Assembly (NCBI GenBank): GCA_003952965.2
Contig: CM025855.1
Coordinates: 3,815,257 to 3,879,256 of the forward strand
From: Morella rubra
Lineage: Eukaryota; Streptophyta; Magnoliopsida; Fagales; Myricaceae
Length of the DNA stretch: 64,000 nucleotides
Direction: 5' to 3'
Shown here: positions 25,252-38,601 of the stretch, in pieces
Numbering within the stretch: position 1 is the stretch's first letter
Layout of the letters: the number at the start of each line of letters is the position of its first letter
Translations under genes and position numbers: made by a program
Notes under the pieces: model-generated
What the model saw: the letters and a program-made list of their open reading frames with translations, nothing else
What the model was told of the DNA's origin: nothing
Database searches by the model: none

Positions 25252-26087
25252 ATTTTATTTTATTTTTTTTATCTCACTTGGAGTCTTTGATGTAGTTAAT
25301 TTGACACGTGGCGTAATTTATTGAGTATGATGTGTCAATCCATTTAACTTTGAATGACAAATAGATAGAAGGATCATTTTTTTACCTCTTTGTCCAAATT
25401 CAAAGACTCCTATGGTGAATTGCAAAATCTAAGAACTATTTTTGAAATGAAAGCAAAGTCAAGGGACCAAAAGAGTTTTTAATCCTAAGAATCTAACAGT
25501 ATCACCTTTGTCCCTCATTCATAGATGAAAATCTTGATGGAGGAATTAGTCTAGGAGTGAATCTTAAAAAAAAAAAAAAAAACCAGACTAGCAAAGCTCA
25601 TAAACAACTAAATCTATTTTTCAAGATTGTGTTTCAAATTATGGCATGTCTCCCATGGTCCAATTAGGAGAAAATTAAGTAGATCAGTCATTCAATTCCT
25701 GCAATAAATTGAAAGTAAAATGTAATGTCTAATTCGAGACTCAAAGGGAAGAAAATATCTTTATTATTGTAGATTAGTGAACCTTTTTTACTCACAAAAA
25801 TAAATAAATAGATTGATTAAATTTTGAATCAATTATAGTGAGTGAGAAAATCACACATATTAAACTGATGATATATAGACAATTTTCACTTTTTCCTGAG
25901 CATCTAAATTATTTTAGGAGTTAAAATGGTCATTTTAAGTATACATTTTCACGATTTGGTCCACTTGTCTTTGTCTAATTCCTAAACAAAAGAGAAAAGA
26001 TGTCTGTCTGGCTGGGTCTTCAATAGACATGGGCGAATAAGAGAGCTAGGAAGTAGAGGCACGCTCCAGACGAATACAGAGAGAAGA
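24661..26087. other. VHA-H 3' UTR then AT-rich intergenic stretch
   Basis: The first two to three hundred bases are probably the VHA-H 3' UTR. The rest has no gene. It contains an (AT)n microsatellite at 25220-25248 followed by TATTT repeats, and degenerate sequence at 25090-25480 resembling the ends of small inverted-repeat elements. Confidence 0.5.
25220..25248. repeat. (AT)n microsatellite
   Basis: An uninterrupted run of AT dinucleotides passes into TATTT pentamers. Confidence 0.95.
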
Positions 26088-26517
26088 ATGGAGAAAAAGG
26101 GCGACACAGAACAGGAGAATAAACTGTGCAGGAGTGCAATCAGACCTACACTCCTTCGTCTAACACCTCTTCCTCATGCCGTTTCCATCCTTCTTTCTTT
26201 GTCTGTCGCCGCCATGACGACCAGAAAAGGTACACTGCGTCGCATTTGGATAAATTCAGATATGCTTAATATGAATGCACTGTGTGGATTTCCTAGGATA
26301 ATTTTGCATTCCCTTTGTTGATTTTCGATGTGTTTTTGCATATATGGATGGGAGATTGAGGTTTTCTTGTTCTGTTGAATACCGATTTTCTGTTTCGAGG
26401 TCTTTGGTTCATTTGAATTTTGGTGGTGTGTGTTTGGGTCTAATTTTTCTTGCAAGTTCTTGTAATTGAGGATTTTTTGTTTTTTTACTAGGAGTTTCGA
26501 ATAACAAGATGGCATAA
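26088..26517 (+). CDS. putative small two-exon gene, unknown function
   Basis: A purine-rich leader (26020-26087) leads to an ATG. The frame opens MEKKGDTEQENKLCRSAIRP and continues to a GGTACAC donor after 26229. Joining to an acceptor at 26490-26491 gives a short tail, VSNNKMA, and a stop, for about 55 residues. I recognise no family. It could equally be the 5' end of a non-coding transcript or a decayed gene start. Confidence 0.25.
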
Positions 26518-28160
26518 TGTCAGACATACACCCGAATTCCAGCGCAATCTAAATGGAGTTTCTTTTTACCAACAGTATTGCTAACGACCAGATATCTAGA
26601 TTGGTTGTTGAGCCAAATTTTATCATTGTGAATGAAATATCAGGATATACTTTACATCAACTATCTATATAAATCTTACGTTTTGTAACTTGGTGATGAC
26701 TCCTTTAACGTAATTGAGAGGTCCAAGTTTTTAAAGAACTGGGGCTGAGCTGGAGTTTTTCTTTCTGAAGTTGTGCAGGATATACAGATTAGAACTGCAA
26801 CATGTACAACAAATTATGATACTTTATCTCATACTAGTTTTTTACCTGGGCAATTGACTAATTCTTCATAGCTGAAACAAAAAAGGAAAATCAGTTTAAC
26901 TGCATAACTCATCGATCATTGGAAGAGTTCTGAAGTTTTAGCTGAGTTAAGAACTCTGCCAATGTGTGTCTAGAGCTCTACCTCAGAGAGGTTAACGAGT
27001 TGAAATCTATATATTTTGCTGAGAGATCTTGAGAAAAAATAAAGAATTCATATGGTAATATTGCACTGCTATTTGAATCAAAATTTATAAAACAGAATTA
27101 GATTTTCAATTCTGCTATAATCGTTAAGAAGTAAGAGCATTTCTTTGATTTTTGCAGTTATGGAATCCTAGTTATTATGACTGACTATTGAGCTAGAGCA
27201 ATAGTTTTTAGTCCCTCGTCTGCATCATGGAATCCTTGTTCTCCAAACGAGAGTACCTGTTGTTGGGAGGAAGAAGAAAATATATAGGGCCAAATAATGA
27301 GCACTGCTGAATTCTCCAAGTGCCTGCCTTTGTTCACTAGGGGCATGTTTGTGGGTGTGATGAATAGTCGATACACAAGTAGATAGCGTGCTGTAGAAAA
27401 CGAATGGGTCAAACTATTAGTCAGCCATATAATCCGTCAGGTGGTCACGCCTGACAAATCATATCCATATGAACATCTGAGTGGTCAGGTAGTTAATCTT
27501 TTATCTTATAAATTGTAGTAGAATACACAATGCTTCATAAGGAAGGATATCGTAATCTGTAGATGCAGTGTTTGTTTATGCGTGAACATAATTGTATCTC
27601 CATTTTCCCTAGAAGAAAAATGTATGATACTTGGTTTGAGGTCATGCTCTTAGACAGCTCAAATACGTAATTTTTTTTTTTTTATATGAATAAGCACGTT
27701 TTATTAGAAAAAGAAACAAAAGGAAAGAGAGGGAGAAGCTCAAATACGTAATTGATGGTTGTAGCATATGGACATCTCTTTTATCCAAATCCTCATAAAG
27801 CACTCAATTCACATTTTGATCTTTAAATGCAATTGGCCCGTCCTCACAAACTATGACAGTCCTTGTGGATTGATCATTCCACTGTTGGCCCAAGAGGTCC
27901 ATTTTCTTTTCCAACCAAAAACATTTAGACTGGTCTATTCTGGATAGAGTTTAGACTGGTTGATATTTTTAGTGGTTTGAATCCTACTGCTTTGATCGGG
28001 TCTGGTTTTCGGAACATCTATTTTCGGTTCTCCTTTTTCTGTCATCTCTACCTATCTATCTCCAATCCATGACCTCAACCTACACCCATGCTTTATGCGT
28101 ACCCGAGCTCATTGGCTTGTATTACCAGAATTCAAATACAATTTTATTGGCTGATGCTTT
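26518..28160. other. gene-poor stretch
   Basis: No gene is supported. A short perfect hairpin (GTCAGG...CCTGAC) lies near 27436-27455, and a poly-T run near 27670 could be the tail of a retroposed insert. Confidence 0.4.
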
Positions 28161-28161
28161 C

Positions 28162-28305
28162 GGCTTTTTTCTTGAACGAAGGTACTATGAACTGGGACCC
28201 AATGATCCGCCGTATGCTGCCAAGTTCTATGACTGCTGTGGGGCTGAGGACCCCGGGGCATCTGGCTGCACTACTACCTTCCACGTTTCTTATGACGATG
28301 CTTGA
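28162..28305 (+). pseudogene. Cys/His-rich protein fragment, unknown family
   Basis: The frame ending at 28305 reads FLERRYYELGPNDPPYAAKF, then YDCCGAEDPGASGC, then TTTFHVSYDDA and a stop. The CC-x(8)-GC-x(5)-H spacing looks like a small metal-binding or disulfide knot at the C-terminus of a plant protein, and the composition looks coding. An acceptor-like AACGAAG lies at about 28182. The longer frame from ATG 28069 shows no domain. I do not recognise the family. With no upstream exons visible, it is best treated as a gene fragment. Confidence 0.35.
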
Positions 28306-28902
28306 TGTAATCTCTCTCTTCTGTTACGCCTCAATATTCGACTAGTCTACCCTCTACTCTTTACGGGGTAAATTTTGTATATAGCATGATGCATCTACAC
28401 CTTTCTTGTATTGTCTTGACAAATTTTCTTGGAGAAATAATTTGGACACTTCAATCTGAATGGACCTTATCTACTTTTATGTGGGTAGGATGTGCTTCAT
28501 TTTGTCCCTTTCGCTAGGAAGAAATTAGTGGCCTCTCTCTCTCTCTCTCATCCAATTACATGATACCTGGAAGCCCATTCAAAAAGCTGAGCAACTTTTA
28601 CGGCTAGTAGCCTAAAGTTCATGATTCAATCACGTGAATAATCACTGCAATGGGGGATGCCTTGGACACAAGAGCCATACATGCAAGGCAAATGAATTCA
28701 GTGCAGGCATGAGAACAGTCCATCTCATGCGGGCCCCGAAGATATAGATTGATAAACACCGCGGAACTACCAGCCCCAGGTGGGCGTGATTGGGTATGGC
28801 AAAAATCTTGAGGGAGTGGACGAAGGAACCTGCCGGCTGCAGCACTGCTTAAGAAGTGAAACTTGATTCGCGCGAGAATAGTACATTTGAGGTCTGAGAA
28901 GT

Positions 28903-28976
28903 AAGACTGGCAAAGGAACAAACCAATTGGTATTTTAGATAAGACTGGCAAAGTAACAACCAATTGGTATTTAAGA
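28903..28976. repeat. tandem duplication of a ~37-bp unit
   Basis: AAGACTGGCAAAG...CCAATTGGTATTT-AGAT occurs at 28903-28940 and again at 28941-28976 with a few changes. Confidence 0.9.
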
Positions 28977-30601
28977 TGGGACGAAGCAACATGTGCCCCA
29001 CCGCATCCGATAGGTGGGGTGGTTCATCTTGTGTATTTCTTCAGCTCCTCACCCCTTTTAGGTTCCTCTGCCCCATGTTCTGCCAACTCGATCTCCATCC
29101 ATCCCCATGTGGATGACGCTCATGACAGTACGTTATGACTTTCCAAGCCCAGATTTGGGTCCCACTAAAGTCTAGCCTTCTCTGTATATTTACAGTATAT
29201 ATATATATATATATATAGTGTAGTTTTTTTTTTTGGTGGGGGGGTAGGCTTTATTATGTAATAATTCCCTCCTTGTGGCTGTCTAAATTGATTTCTTATG
29301 GACATAATAAGAGCCTTTCGATCCTTGCAAATCTTAGGGATATGAATCTTTTTATGGAACAGGAGCGGTCATAATAAGCATAAGAAAAATGATCATAAAA
29401 AATATAAATAAATAAGTAACAAATAATTAGGACATCACGCTTATTGCCACGTTGGGAGAACATGTGGATTGGCTACGTTATCTACTTTGGCATTAACTAC
29501 CCGCGTGAGGAGAACTTTGTAGGTTATTCTAGTTGAAACCATGTCAGCAGATTATATATATATATATATATATATAAAGGTTGGCTGGTTGGAAAATCTT
29601 TTATGTGGGCTAGTTGGGGTCATCTTTTACTTTGGCTTTTAGCAGTAGGGGAATCAATCTTTTATGTTCCAGCGATCGGAAGAAACAGCCAAAATTGCAG
29701 TGGTACTTTTTGACGGATATTGAGCCATTCGCTTCAGATAGGCCTTAAAAACATCTTGTATGGTCGCTGATCAAAATTGAGTAACATTTAAATAGAATAT
29801 TTGCCATAGTTTCTAGTAGTCAAGGTAAATGCTTTAAATAACCCTTTGAATTTTTAAATCACTTGAAATTAGTGAATATAAAAAAAATTGTTTTATATAG
29901 TTAATTAAGAAAATTAAGAATAATCTCATACCTTAAAGAATAACCCTTGTTTAGGAAATAGAAAGTGTAGTGAAGAAAGAAGCTTAAAATATCTGACCAA
30001 CTTATTTGGAGATTCAAAAACAAATTTAACCACATATAACAACTTTTTAACTCAAAAGTTTAAAGAAAGAGATAGATTTTATAATATAAATTCTATTTTT
30101 TATCAAATACAATATATTAATCGTTTACAAAATGATGATAATCGTCATTTGAAGGTTAATTTTACTCCAAATTAGCAAAAAAAAAATTTTGCTCGAATTG
30201 TTCTACATTATCTGAAGTTTTAATATTGACAGTATTAACCAATGTAGGACTTGGATGTTGTATTTGTCTTTTTTCAACTTGGATGTTGTATTTATCTTTT
30301 TTTTAACTTGTACAGTATAATTCAGACGAAAATTCGTAGAATATATGCCCCGAAAAGAATCCTCAACTTATAGGCATGACTGCAACAATTTAGAGACTTC
30401 AAAAAGCAGAAGCTTGCTGTGATTTGGAGAAGGAAAGCGATAATAAGCAAACAGGAAGAGCCCCACAACAATTAGAGTACGACTTGCTTTTAGAGGACAG
30501 CTCTGCACATGCTTCTATGGTGGTTTTGGGTGATTTAATGCAGCATTATTTCTGCCAAAGTGTACTACTACTCCAACCATTTTCACGTTCGCTCATATTA
30601 G

Positions 30602-30680
30602 GCTGACAACCTTCACAAAATCTCTCTCTCTCTCTCTTCTCTAGCTGACAACTTTCACAAAATCTCTCTCTCTCTCTCTC
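30602..30680. repeat. tandem duplication with CT microsatellite
   Basis: GCTGACAAC-TTCACAAAAT followed by a (CT)n run occurs twice in a row with a period of about 41 bp. Confidence 0.9.
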
Positions 30681-33600
30681 ATGTGACATGCACCCTTCTT
30701 TTAAATTTGCTAGGACAAAAAGACAAAAGGGCAAAAAAACAAAAGGAGCCCATTAAAGTTGAGTTTTTGTGTTTTTTTTTTTCTCCCACTCAAAAGAAAT
30801 CATTAAACTAAGGTTTTGATTAGGTTGGAGTCAAATAAAGAAAGGTTTAACAAATGGGACGTACAAAACAAGCGTTGGCCTACCCTAAACCCTATGGCGA
30901 GCCTATTAAGTGAAATCTAATAAGTATGTTTTCTTGAGCTCGAACTGGCCCAACCCAAAAAAATTGAACGAAAAATATCCAAGCAGAGCTGGAACCTTAA
31001 AACTTACAAAGACAGTAAATAGACAAATATAGGCATATAGGTGCAGTCAGATCGAGTGAGAGAGAGGGAGAGAGACTTTGTACGTTTCTTGCAGGACCAC
31101 GACGTTAGGTTCAAAGCATCAGAAGCTTGCTTTCAGTGGTTGGGCGGGGAAAAACGTGGAAAATGGGATATCTTTTCTGGGTAAACAAATTAGCGTTAAT
31201 TATAATAAATTTTTTCTTTTGCATTAATTATCATTTTTTCTTAATTAAATCTCAATTCCTTTTAATTTATCTTTATTTAATTATTTTAATTTAGTTATTT
31301 CTTTTAGATTTTTTTATATATTTTTTATCACAAGTAAATAACAAAGAAAACTCTTATTGTGCCAAAATATCAAATTGTCTTTCCCTTTCCCACCTGGTTG
31401 GAAAAATATGGTTTTACCTCTCAATGAAAATTTGCCCAAATTCAATTCCCTATTTGATAATGACATTGAATTTGAAAAAGCAACATGTGCGGGCGATTTG
31501 ATATTTTTGTGCAAAAAAATATCTCACATGTTGTTCATGTGAGACGAAAAATATCTCACGTAACAAAAAAATATAAGTGGAGCATTAAACTATAATGATA
31601 AATGTAGATCGAGAGAGTGAGTCATTACAAATCATAATTTAAGAGAATTTTAAAAAAATGAAGTACTAATTTGAAAAGAGAAAATTTTAATTATCCTTTA
31701 TATTTATTATAGTAAAAACAAACGCCACAATTACTAACAGGTTAGATTTATTTCCGGCATCCGACGTGCGAACACCGATGACGCTTGATATGATCAGTGA
31801 TTTAAATACTTGCAGATGTGATTTTTTTTTCCCCTGTTGAATTTGATAGGCAGACCGACATGATGAAGAAGCCAAGGATATTCATCACCAAATGTTGTTA
31901 TCTAAGCCTTCATTTTCTTAATGCGCACTTTGTCGTGACACCATACTTTTCCTTTGACGACTAAAAAGTTTCCTTCTATATGATTCATGTTTCTTTCGAA
32001 AGTCTTTGGAATATTATTATATCCACAGCATATTATGTATAGTATTATTTATATCAAAACAACAATTTTCCATAATTTTGTATAATACCATGTCCAAGTT
32101 TAATTATATAGACAATTAAATACACGTTTTTGCCTCGCAACTATTGAAGTATTAATTCAGATGAAAATTAATATTTTATTTTAATAAAATAACAATTTTA
32201 TCTTCGAAATTGATAATTTGAACTCGAAAATAACGTTGGTCAGATAGTCCCAAAAATGCATGCAGAAGTTTTCCTCATTTGTTTTGATTTTAAAAGTAGT
32301 AGCATCATTGTCACGTTCTAGGGGTCTCCAATCTCTTTGGCGCTGGTAGCTCTAACCACGTTTTCTTGAAGTCTTCCCCCGTCAAATCAGCACCCTCCCA
32401 TGAGATTTCCACGTGAACAGATAATTGATCAGTTTACTTGTATATATATCACGAATTTTAAGGCATAATTTAAAGGGAGGTTGACATATACCACATTATT
32501 TTGTTTGTGTAACATTTAGAACATTATAAAACTTAAATAGATTTTATTATATTTTTTTCTCTTTAAATTACTACAATAAAAAATTACAGATAATTTTAAT
32601 TCTATTATATAAGAACTTGAGTCAAATTATAAGGTCACGCATACTCTTCGTGTCCCACTTCCCTTTCATAAAATTCATGTATCCTCCAACCTCATCCGTC
32701 TATCTGCCATATGCGTCCATGCTTCTCACAATTTGGTAGATATGCATATTTGAGGAATTTTTTTGTTGTGCATAGGGGCAGAATCCAACCATACCAAATT
32801 AATGGACCAATTACCATATGAATTGATTACTGCCCGCAGTAATCAAATGGGAATAGTGCACAAGGCTTGTAAAAAGGGTTTTTAAAGCGGTTACCTTTTT
32901 GCGTTGCAAGTTTCTTAAGATTAGCTCTCACCAAATAGCATCTCAATTGTTTTCAATCATTTGCGACACCCACAAGGCAAATGAAAGCTTCTTGGTTGCT
33001 GGCTAGTCAGCTTCCCACCTCCACAAAAAAAAACAAACAAACAAACAAAGATCAGTCCTTATTTGGCCATCTAATGCGATTGGGTATTTTAATGTAACAT
33101 GGCCTCTATGATCCGACATTACTTTACCAATTCGGTGTCAGTGCATAAAGCGTATCAAAATTAGTTTAGAAAAAGATGGTCTATACTTCTTATTGAAAGT
33201 TTGAAGTACTAATTAATTGAGTGTTTAGTTTGATGAAATTTGTTGGGTGCCCAAGAACCCATATATAAAATTGAGAGAAAAAAATAAAAACAAGTTTCTA
33301 CACAAAATATTTTTTTGAGATGAATTGTGAATTATGTGAAACGATTTTAATAATTAATTTTTATTTGAGAGCTCATATAAATAGATAAATTTTGATAGTT
33401 CAGTAGTTCAATGCGACGGATTTGATAGTTTGAGAGTCGAAAAAATGATTTTTATTTTTCTATGTATTTGCGCTACAAACGTTTAATTATTTCATTGGCA
33501 ACAGAAGACTATGAGAGAGATCCTATGCAATTAAGAAGTATACAAATGAATGATTTTTGGGCATTGAATCGCACCAGCACAGCCCTAGGGGCGCTAGCTG

Positions 33601-34836
33601 TCATTTTCACATATAATTGTAAATAATTTCCTTCAGATTATTTAGGTATCTATGAATATGATACTTTGTTTTCCCTCGAATGGACACTACAGGCATTTCC
33701 AACGAAGATTATTGTCAGAGCACTAATTAAGGCAAAGTCAAGAGATCGGAGATAACCTCTGTGGTATATAAAGACTATTCCACTAAAACTTCATTAGAAA
33801 ATGACAGAACAATATTATTAATTAAGAGGGATTGCACGTATTAATTAACAATCAATTTGAAAAAAACATATATAGAAATTGATAACAAAAAAACATATAT
33901 CACCCAGTATAGATTTGCCCCACTGGTAAGACAAATTTATGCCAACGTGAGTAGACACACATGTTATAAGTTCGATTTTTTATTAAATTAATATCATAAC
34001 TAATTTAAACAAGAATCGTAATAAGGTGAGTGAGTTTATGTTAGCTCTTCAAAATTTACCTGTATACTTGTAATATAGAGTTTCTTTTTTATATTTAAAA
34101 GAAAAACAATATCTAAGATCTTTCTTATTTATTTTATCCATAGATGAGAGGGTATCAGCCGTTCAATCTCATGGGCACCAAAATTAGACAGATGGAAATA
34201 TTTTAGGTGAAAAGAATAGTTGAAAAAAACAAAAATATATTATTATTTTAATTGTAAAGAGAAAAAAGAGAAAAATAGAAAATATGTTAACAGGGAAGCC
34301 TGGAAAAATCCCATGACTGACTTTCCTGAAAAGCAGAGTCCGCTTTGGAGACAAACCAATCCCTTTGTCCCTTCGGTTCTGAAGAAAGTTACCAAATACC
34401 TTTGACAGGTTAAAGATACGAGTAACGTCCACTAGGGACACTTTGGTCCATTCACATGCCCCTTAACCCGAAAATGCACCCACCTCTCAGAAAAGCGAGA
34501 GGGGGAGAGAGAGAGCAACTACCAGTGTGTTGAGTTGTGTGCTGTGTGGCCACTTAAGAGACAGGAAAACCAACCCAAAATAATTGGGTTTGTGTTTCTG
34601 TAAATTTCTTCACTGCTTGTTCTGCTTCACCCGCTTCTTCTTGTTCAACTCCATCTACGTCTTCTTCATTTGCTGTTTCAGAGAGGAGAACAGAAATGGT
34701 GACGTACTATGCTGATCTGAAACATTAGTCATTCTCGTAAAATGCAACAAGCATTTTAGCAGCCCACGTATCCAAGCCAGCGCAATTCTTTCTCACTTTC
34801 TCTTCTACTGCGAGTAACTTCGAAACCAGCAGAAGC

Positions 34837-37800
34837 ATGTCATCCAAAGCCAAGTAAGTTCGTTTAACCTTTATTTCTCTGAAATTTTCTCACGCTCAAG
34901 CTTTCTTTTTTTCATGTCAATCTCTTGAGATCTGATTTGGGTTTTTTGAGGTTGTTTGATGCACTGGTTTATCCTTTCTAATTAGAAGATTAGTGGGTGA
35001 TGTCAATTTGAGTTTTTTTGGGTTTCTAATTTGGAAGATTAGTGGGTCCGATCTGTGTTATTTACGATCTTCTTTTGGGGTTCTTATTCTTCTTTGTTTC
35101 AATTTTTGGGAGAGAGTCTTTCTCCATAGCGTCTTCTTCTATCATCTTTCTTAGCTTCTGACTCAGCTTTGTTAATCTTAGCCTTGATCCTAGCTCATTC
35201 GTGTTTTTCCTTCTGGTGTTTATGCTTATTTACTTGGATCTGTCCCTGAACAGATTATCCTCTAATCATCGCGTAGAATTTACCTTTAGTCTTTTTGCGT
35301 GTGTGTTTGTGCTTCGGTGTTCTCGTTTGAGTTTGATTTGCTGTGTTTCTGAAGCTAAATTTCTGTACAAAGTTCCAATTTTGGCTTTAGATCCATCTTA
35401 CTTTTAATTCCGTTTGCGTTTCTTGCACACTATTTATGTTTTATTTCTTGCATTGTCTCTCTCATTGAATGCATTCTTATTAGTATGACATTGTATTTAT
35501 GTGACTTTGCTTTTATTTTTTTGAGCAATGAGACTTTGCACTTGACAGGTCTACTTTATCTGAAACTCCTCACAAAGCATCACCGGCAACTCCAAGAGTT
35601 GGTAGACCAAGCAAGGGAGTGGCTAAATCGGAAACTGATTCACCCTCTCCTTTGCAGAAGTCGCGCCTTTCAATTGATAGGTCCCCACGGTCGGTTACCT
35701 CCAAGCCCACCACTGAGCATAGATCGCCAAAACTTGCTACCCCACCTGAAGTAAGTATGAAAGGTTGCATCTCAAATGTTGTTTATCTTCATTTATTTGA
35801 GCATGTTTTGTTCCATTTCAAAATTTGGGATTTTGGCCTTCTAAAAAGCCTTGGAAATGAGAACTGAAAACTACTGTATAGAATCAGAATGCTCTACTGT
35901 AAGGCTTGCCAATTGTTAATTATTTCGCAGCTTCCCTATAGAGTGGATGTGTTCTTGGACAGAAAATTGCTGTATTAACATCTTTTTTTTTTTTTTTTGA
36001 TGAATAACTGCTGTATTAACATCAGAATACTCTACTCTGCAGTTAGGCTTGCAAATTGTTAATTATTTCAGTCTTCTTGGACAGAATCTGAGAACTAAAT
36101 CTTGGAGAATTTCTTTTTGGTGTTCTGGAATGAACTGCTGAAGACGCAAAACTGAAGAGGCAGTTTTGTCATATTTGATTTCCATTGCATCATGAGAATA
36201 GTTCTTGAAACTGGAACAGTTTCTCCCCTTGTATGCCTTTTGGGATGAGCAATGTGAACATTGATTTTCACTGATAATTTATCTGTATTTTCAGAAACAA
36301 CCTACACGGATTGGGAAGGGATCAGAGTTACAGGTGCAATTGAACCTTGTTCAGGAAGATCTAAAGAAAGCAAAGGAACAGATAGCTTTGGTTGAGAAAG
36401 AGAAGGCGAAGGCCATTGATGAATTAAAAGAAGCACAAAGAGTTTCTGAAGAAGCAAATGAGAAACTCAGGGAAGCTTTGGTGGCTCAAAAAAGAGCCGA
36501 GGAGAATTCAGAGATCGAGAAGTTCCGGGCTGTTGAGTTGGAGCAGGCAGGAATTGAGACATCCCAGAAGAAGGAAGAGGAATGGCAGAAAGAGCTTGAA
36601 GCTGTGAGGAATCAACATGCTTTGGATGTGGCTGCTCTTTTCTCTACCTCTCAGGAGCTCCAAAGAGTAAAGCATGAACTGACCATGACATGTGATGCAA
36701 AGAACCAGGCACTGAGCCACGCTGACGATGCGACTAAGATAGCAGAGATTCACGCTGAGAAAGTGGAGATTCTCTCAGCTGAGTTAACCCGGTTAAAGGC
36801 CTTGCTTGACTCAAAGGTTGAAACTCTGGCCTGCGAAAACAACCAGGTGGTGTTGAAGCTTGAATCAGAGATAGACTCTTTGAAACAAGAACTTGAGAAA
36901 GTGAAAGGCATAGAGGAAAAGTTGATAGAAAAAGAGGCTTCTATTGAGCAGCTTAACGTTGACCTAGAGGCTGCAAAGATGGCTGAATCTTATGCACATA
37001 GTCTAGTGGAGGAGTGGCAAAAACGGGTTGAAGAATTAGAGATGCGGGTTGAGGAAGCAAATAAGTTGGAGAGATCTGCATCAGAATCTTTGAATTCAGT
37101 CATGAAAAAACTGGAGGGGAACAACCATTTATTGCATGATGCAGAATCTGAAATTGCTTCTCTAACAGAGAAAGTGGGATTGTTGGAAATTTCAATTGGA
37201 AGACAGAGAGAGGATCTTGAGGAATCAGAACATCGTCTTAGTATGGCCAAGGAAGAAAGTTCTGCAATGGCCAAAAATGTTGACTGCCTAAAGTCTGAGC
37301 TTGACACTGTGATGGAGGAGAAAGCCCAGGCTTTGAACAACGAGAAGCTTGCAGCTTCTAGTGTTCAGACTCTATTAGAAGAGAAAAATAAACTCATTAA
37401 TGAATTGGAAAATTCCAGGGATGAAGAAGAGAAAAGCAAGAAGGCAATGGAAAGCTTAGCTTCAGCCTTGCATGAGGTCTCTGCAGAAGCAAGAGAAGCC
37501 AAAGAAAAACTGTTATCCAGTCAAGTTGATCATGAAAATTATGAGAACCAGATAGAAGATCTAAAGTTGGTCTTGAAAGCAACAAATGAGAAGTATAAAA
37601 GCATGCTTGATGATGCAAAACATGAGATTGATCTCCTTATGAATACAATTCAACAAACAAAGAATGAATTTGAAAACTCCAAGGTTGAGTGGCAACAAAA
37701 GGAACTTCATCTGGTGGATTGTGTAAAGCAATCAGAAGAAGAGAACTCTTCTCGGGAGAAAGAAATAAATAGGCTGGTGAATTTGCTGAAGAAAACGGAG

Positions 37801-38601
37801 GAAGAAGCTAGTGCCAGCAAGGAGGAAGAAGCTCAGCTGAAGGAGAGCCTACAGGAAGTTGAAACTGAGGTAATTCATTTGCAGGAAGCTCTTGGCAAGG
37901 GAAAGGTCGAGAGCATGAAATTGAAAGAAAGTTTGTTGGACAAAGAAACTGAGCTACAGAATATAATTCAAGAAAACGAGGAGCTCCGAACTAGGGAAGC
38001 TGCTTCTCTTAAGCAAGTTGAGGAGTTATCTAAGTTGCTTGAAGAAGCTACGGCCAAAAAGCAAACTGAAGAGAATGGAGATCTTACAGACAGTGAGAAG
38101 GACTATGATTTGCTTCCAAAGGTGGTTGAATTCTCTGAAGAGAATGGACATGCAAGAGAAGAGAAGCCTAAAACGGAGCTTCCACCACATCAATGTGACG
38201 ATCTTAGGAAAGAGAACTTACAGGAGAAGAATAATTGCTCGAATGATGAGGCTGAAAAAATGAGTCCTGCGATAATTGAAAAGGTGAATGGAAAACTAGA
38301 GGAAGAAAAAGAAGATGACTCGGTAGAAGTTGAATTTAAGATGTGGGAGAGCTGCAAAATTGAAAAGAAAGAGTGTTCACCAGAGAGAGAAGTCGAGCAG
38401 GAATCCTTTGAAGAGGAAGTGGACACGAAGGTGGAGGCTAGTGAGAGTTCTGATCAGATAAATGGGGTATCTTCTAGAGAAAACATTGATGATGGTGGAA
38501 GCTCGCCATCAAAGCCGCAACAACAGAAGAAGAAGAAGAAGCCTTTGCTTGGAAAGTTTGGGAGCCTACTCAAGAAGAAGAGCACCAGCAGTCATAAATA
38601 G
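34837..38601 (+). CDS. WEB family coiled-coil protein (At3g02930/At5g16730-like)
   Basis: WEB1/PMI2-type proteins (WEMBL domain) are long coiled coils. The founding members act in light-driven chloroplast movement and actin organisation. The closest members here are At3g02930 and At5g16730, whose own role is poorly known. Coding exons: 34837-34853, 35549-35750, 36295-38601, joining to 841 residues. The N-terminus is Ser/Pro/Lys-rich and basic (MSSKAKSTLSETPHKASPAT; RSPKLATPPEKQPTR). A coiled coil runs from about residue 85 to 640 with heptads and family blocks such as AEKVEILSAELTRLKALLDS, NVDLEAAKMAESYAHS and EKSKKAMESLASALHEVS. An acidic tail includes SEKDYDLLPKVVEFSEENG and VEVEFKMWESC. 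The extreme C-terminus is basic, KKKKKPLLGKFGSLLKKK. The length is close to the Arabidopsis relative (about 800). The huge third exon is intact and phases agree. Confidence 0.93.
35884..36081. repeat. duplicated segment in WEB-gene intron 2
   Basis: CAGAATGCTCTACTGTAAGG and the following AATTGTTAATTATTT recur in altered form at 36023-36071, and TGCTGTATTAACATC occurs at 35969 and 36008. A poly-T run ending GATGAATA separates the copies, so an insertion may have accompanied the duplication. Confidence 0.75.

Larger units (their letters stand above)
28306..34500. other. long AT-rich intergenic stretch
   Basis: I see no gene in about 6 kb. The stretch holds TA microsatellites (29196-29217 and 29552-29576), a CT run near 28530, the tandem duplications at 28903-28976 and 30602-30680, and many poly-A/T runs. 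The last part before 34500 includes a GA-rich tract that probably belongs to the leader of the WEB-family gene. Confidence 0.5.

Noticed and set aside
28619-28963. 114-codon minus-strand open frame
   Set aside because: No domain was recognised, and its N-terminal end overlaps the 37-bp tandem duplication.
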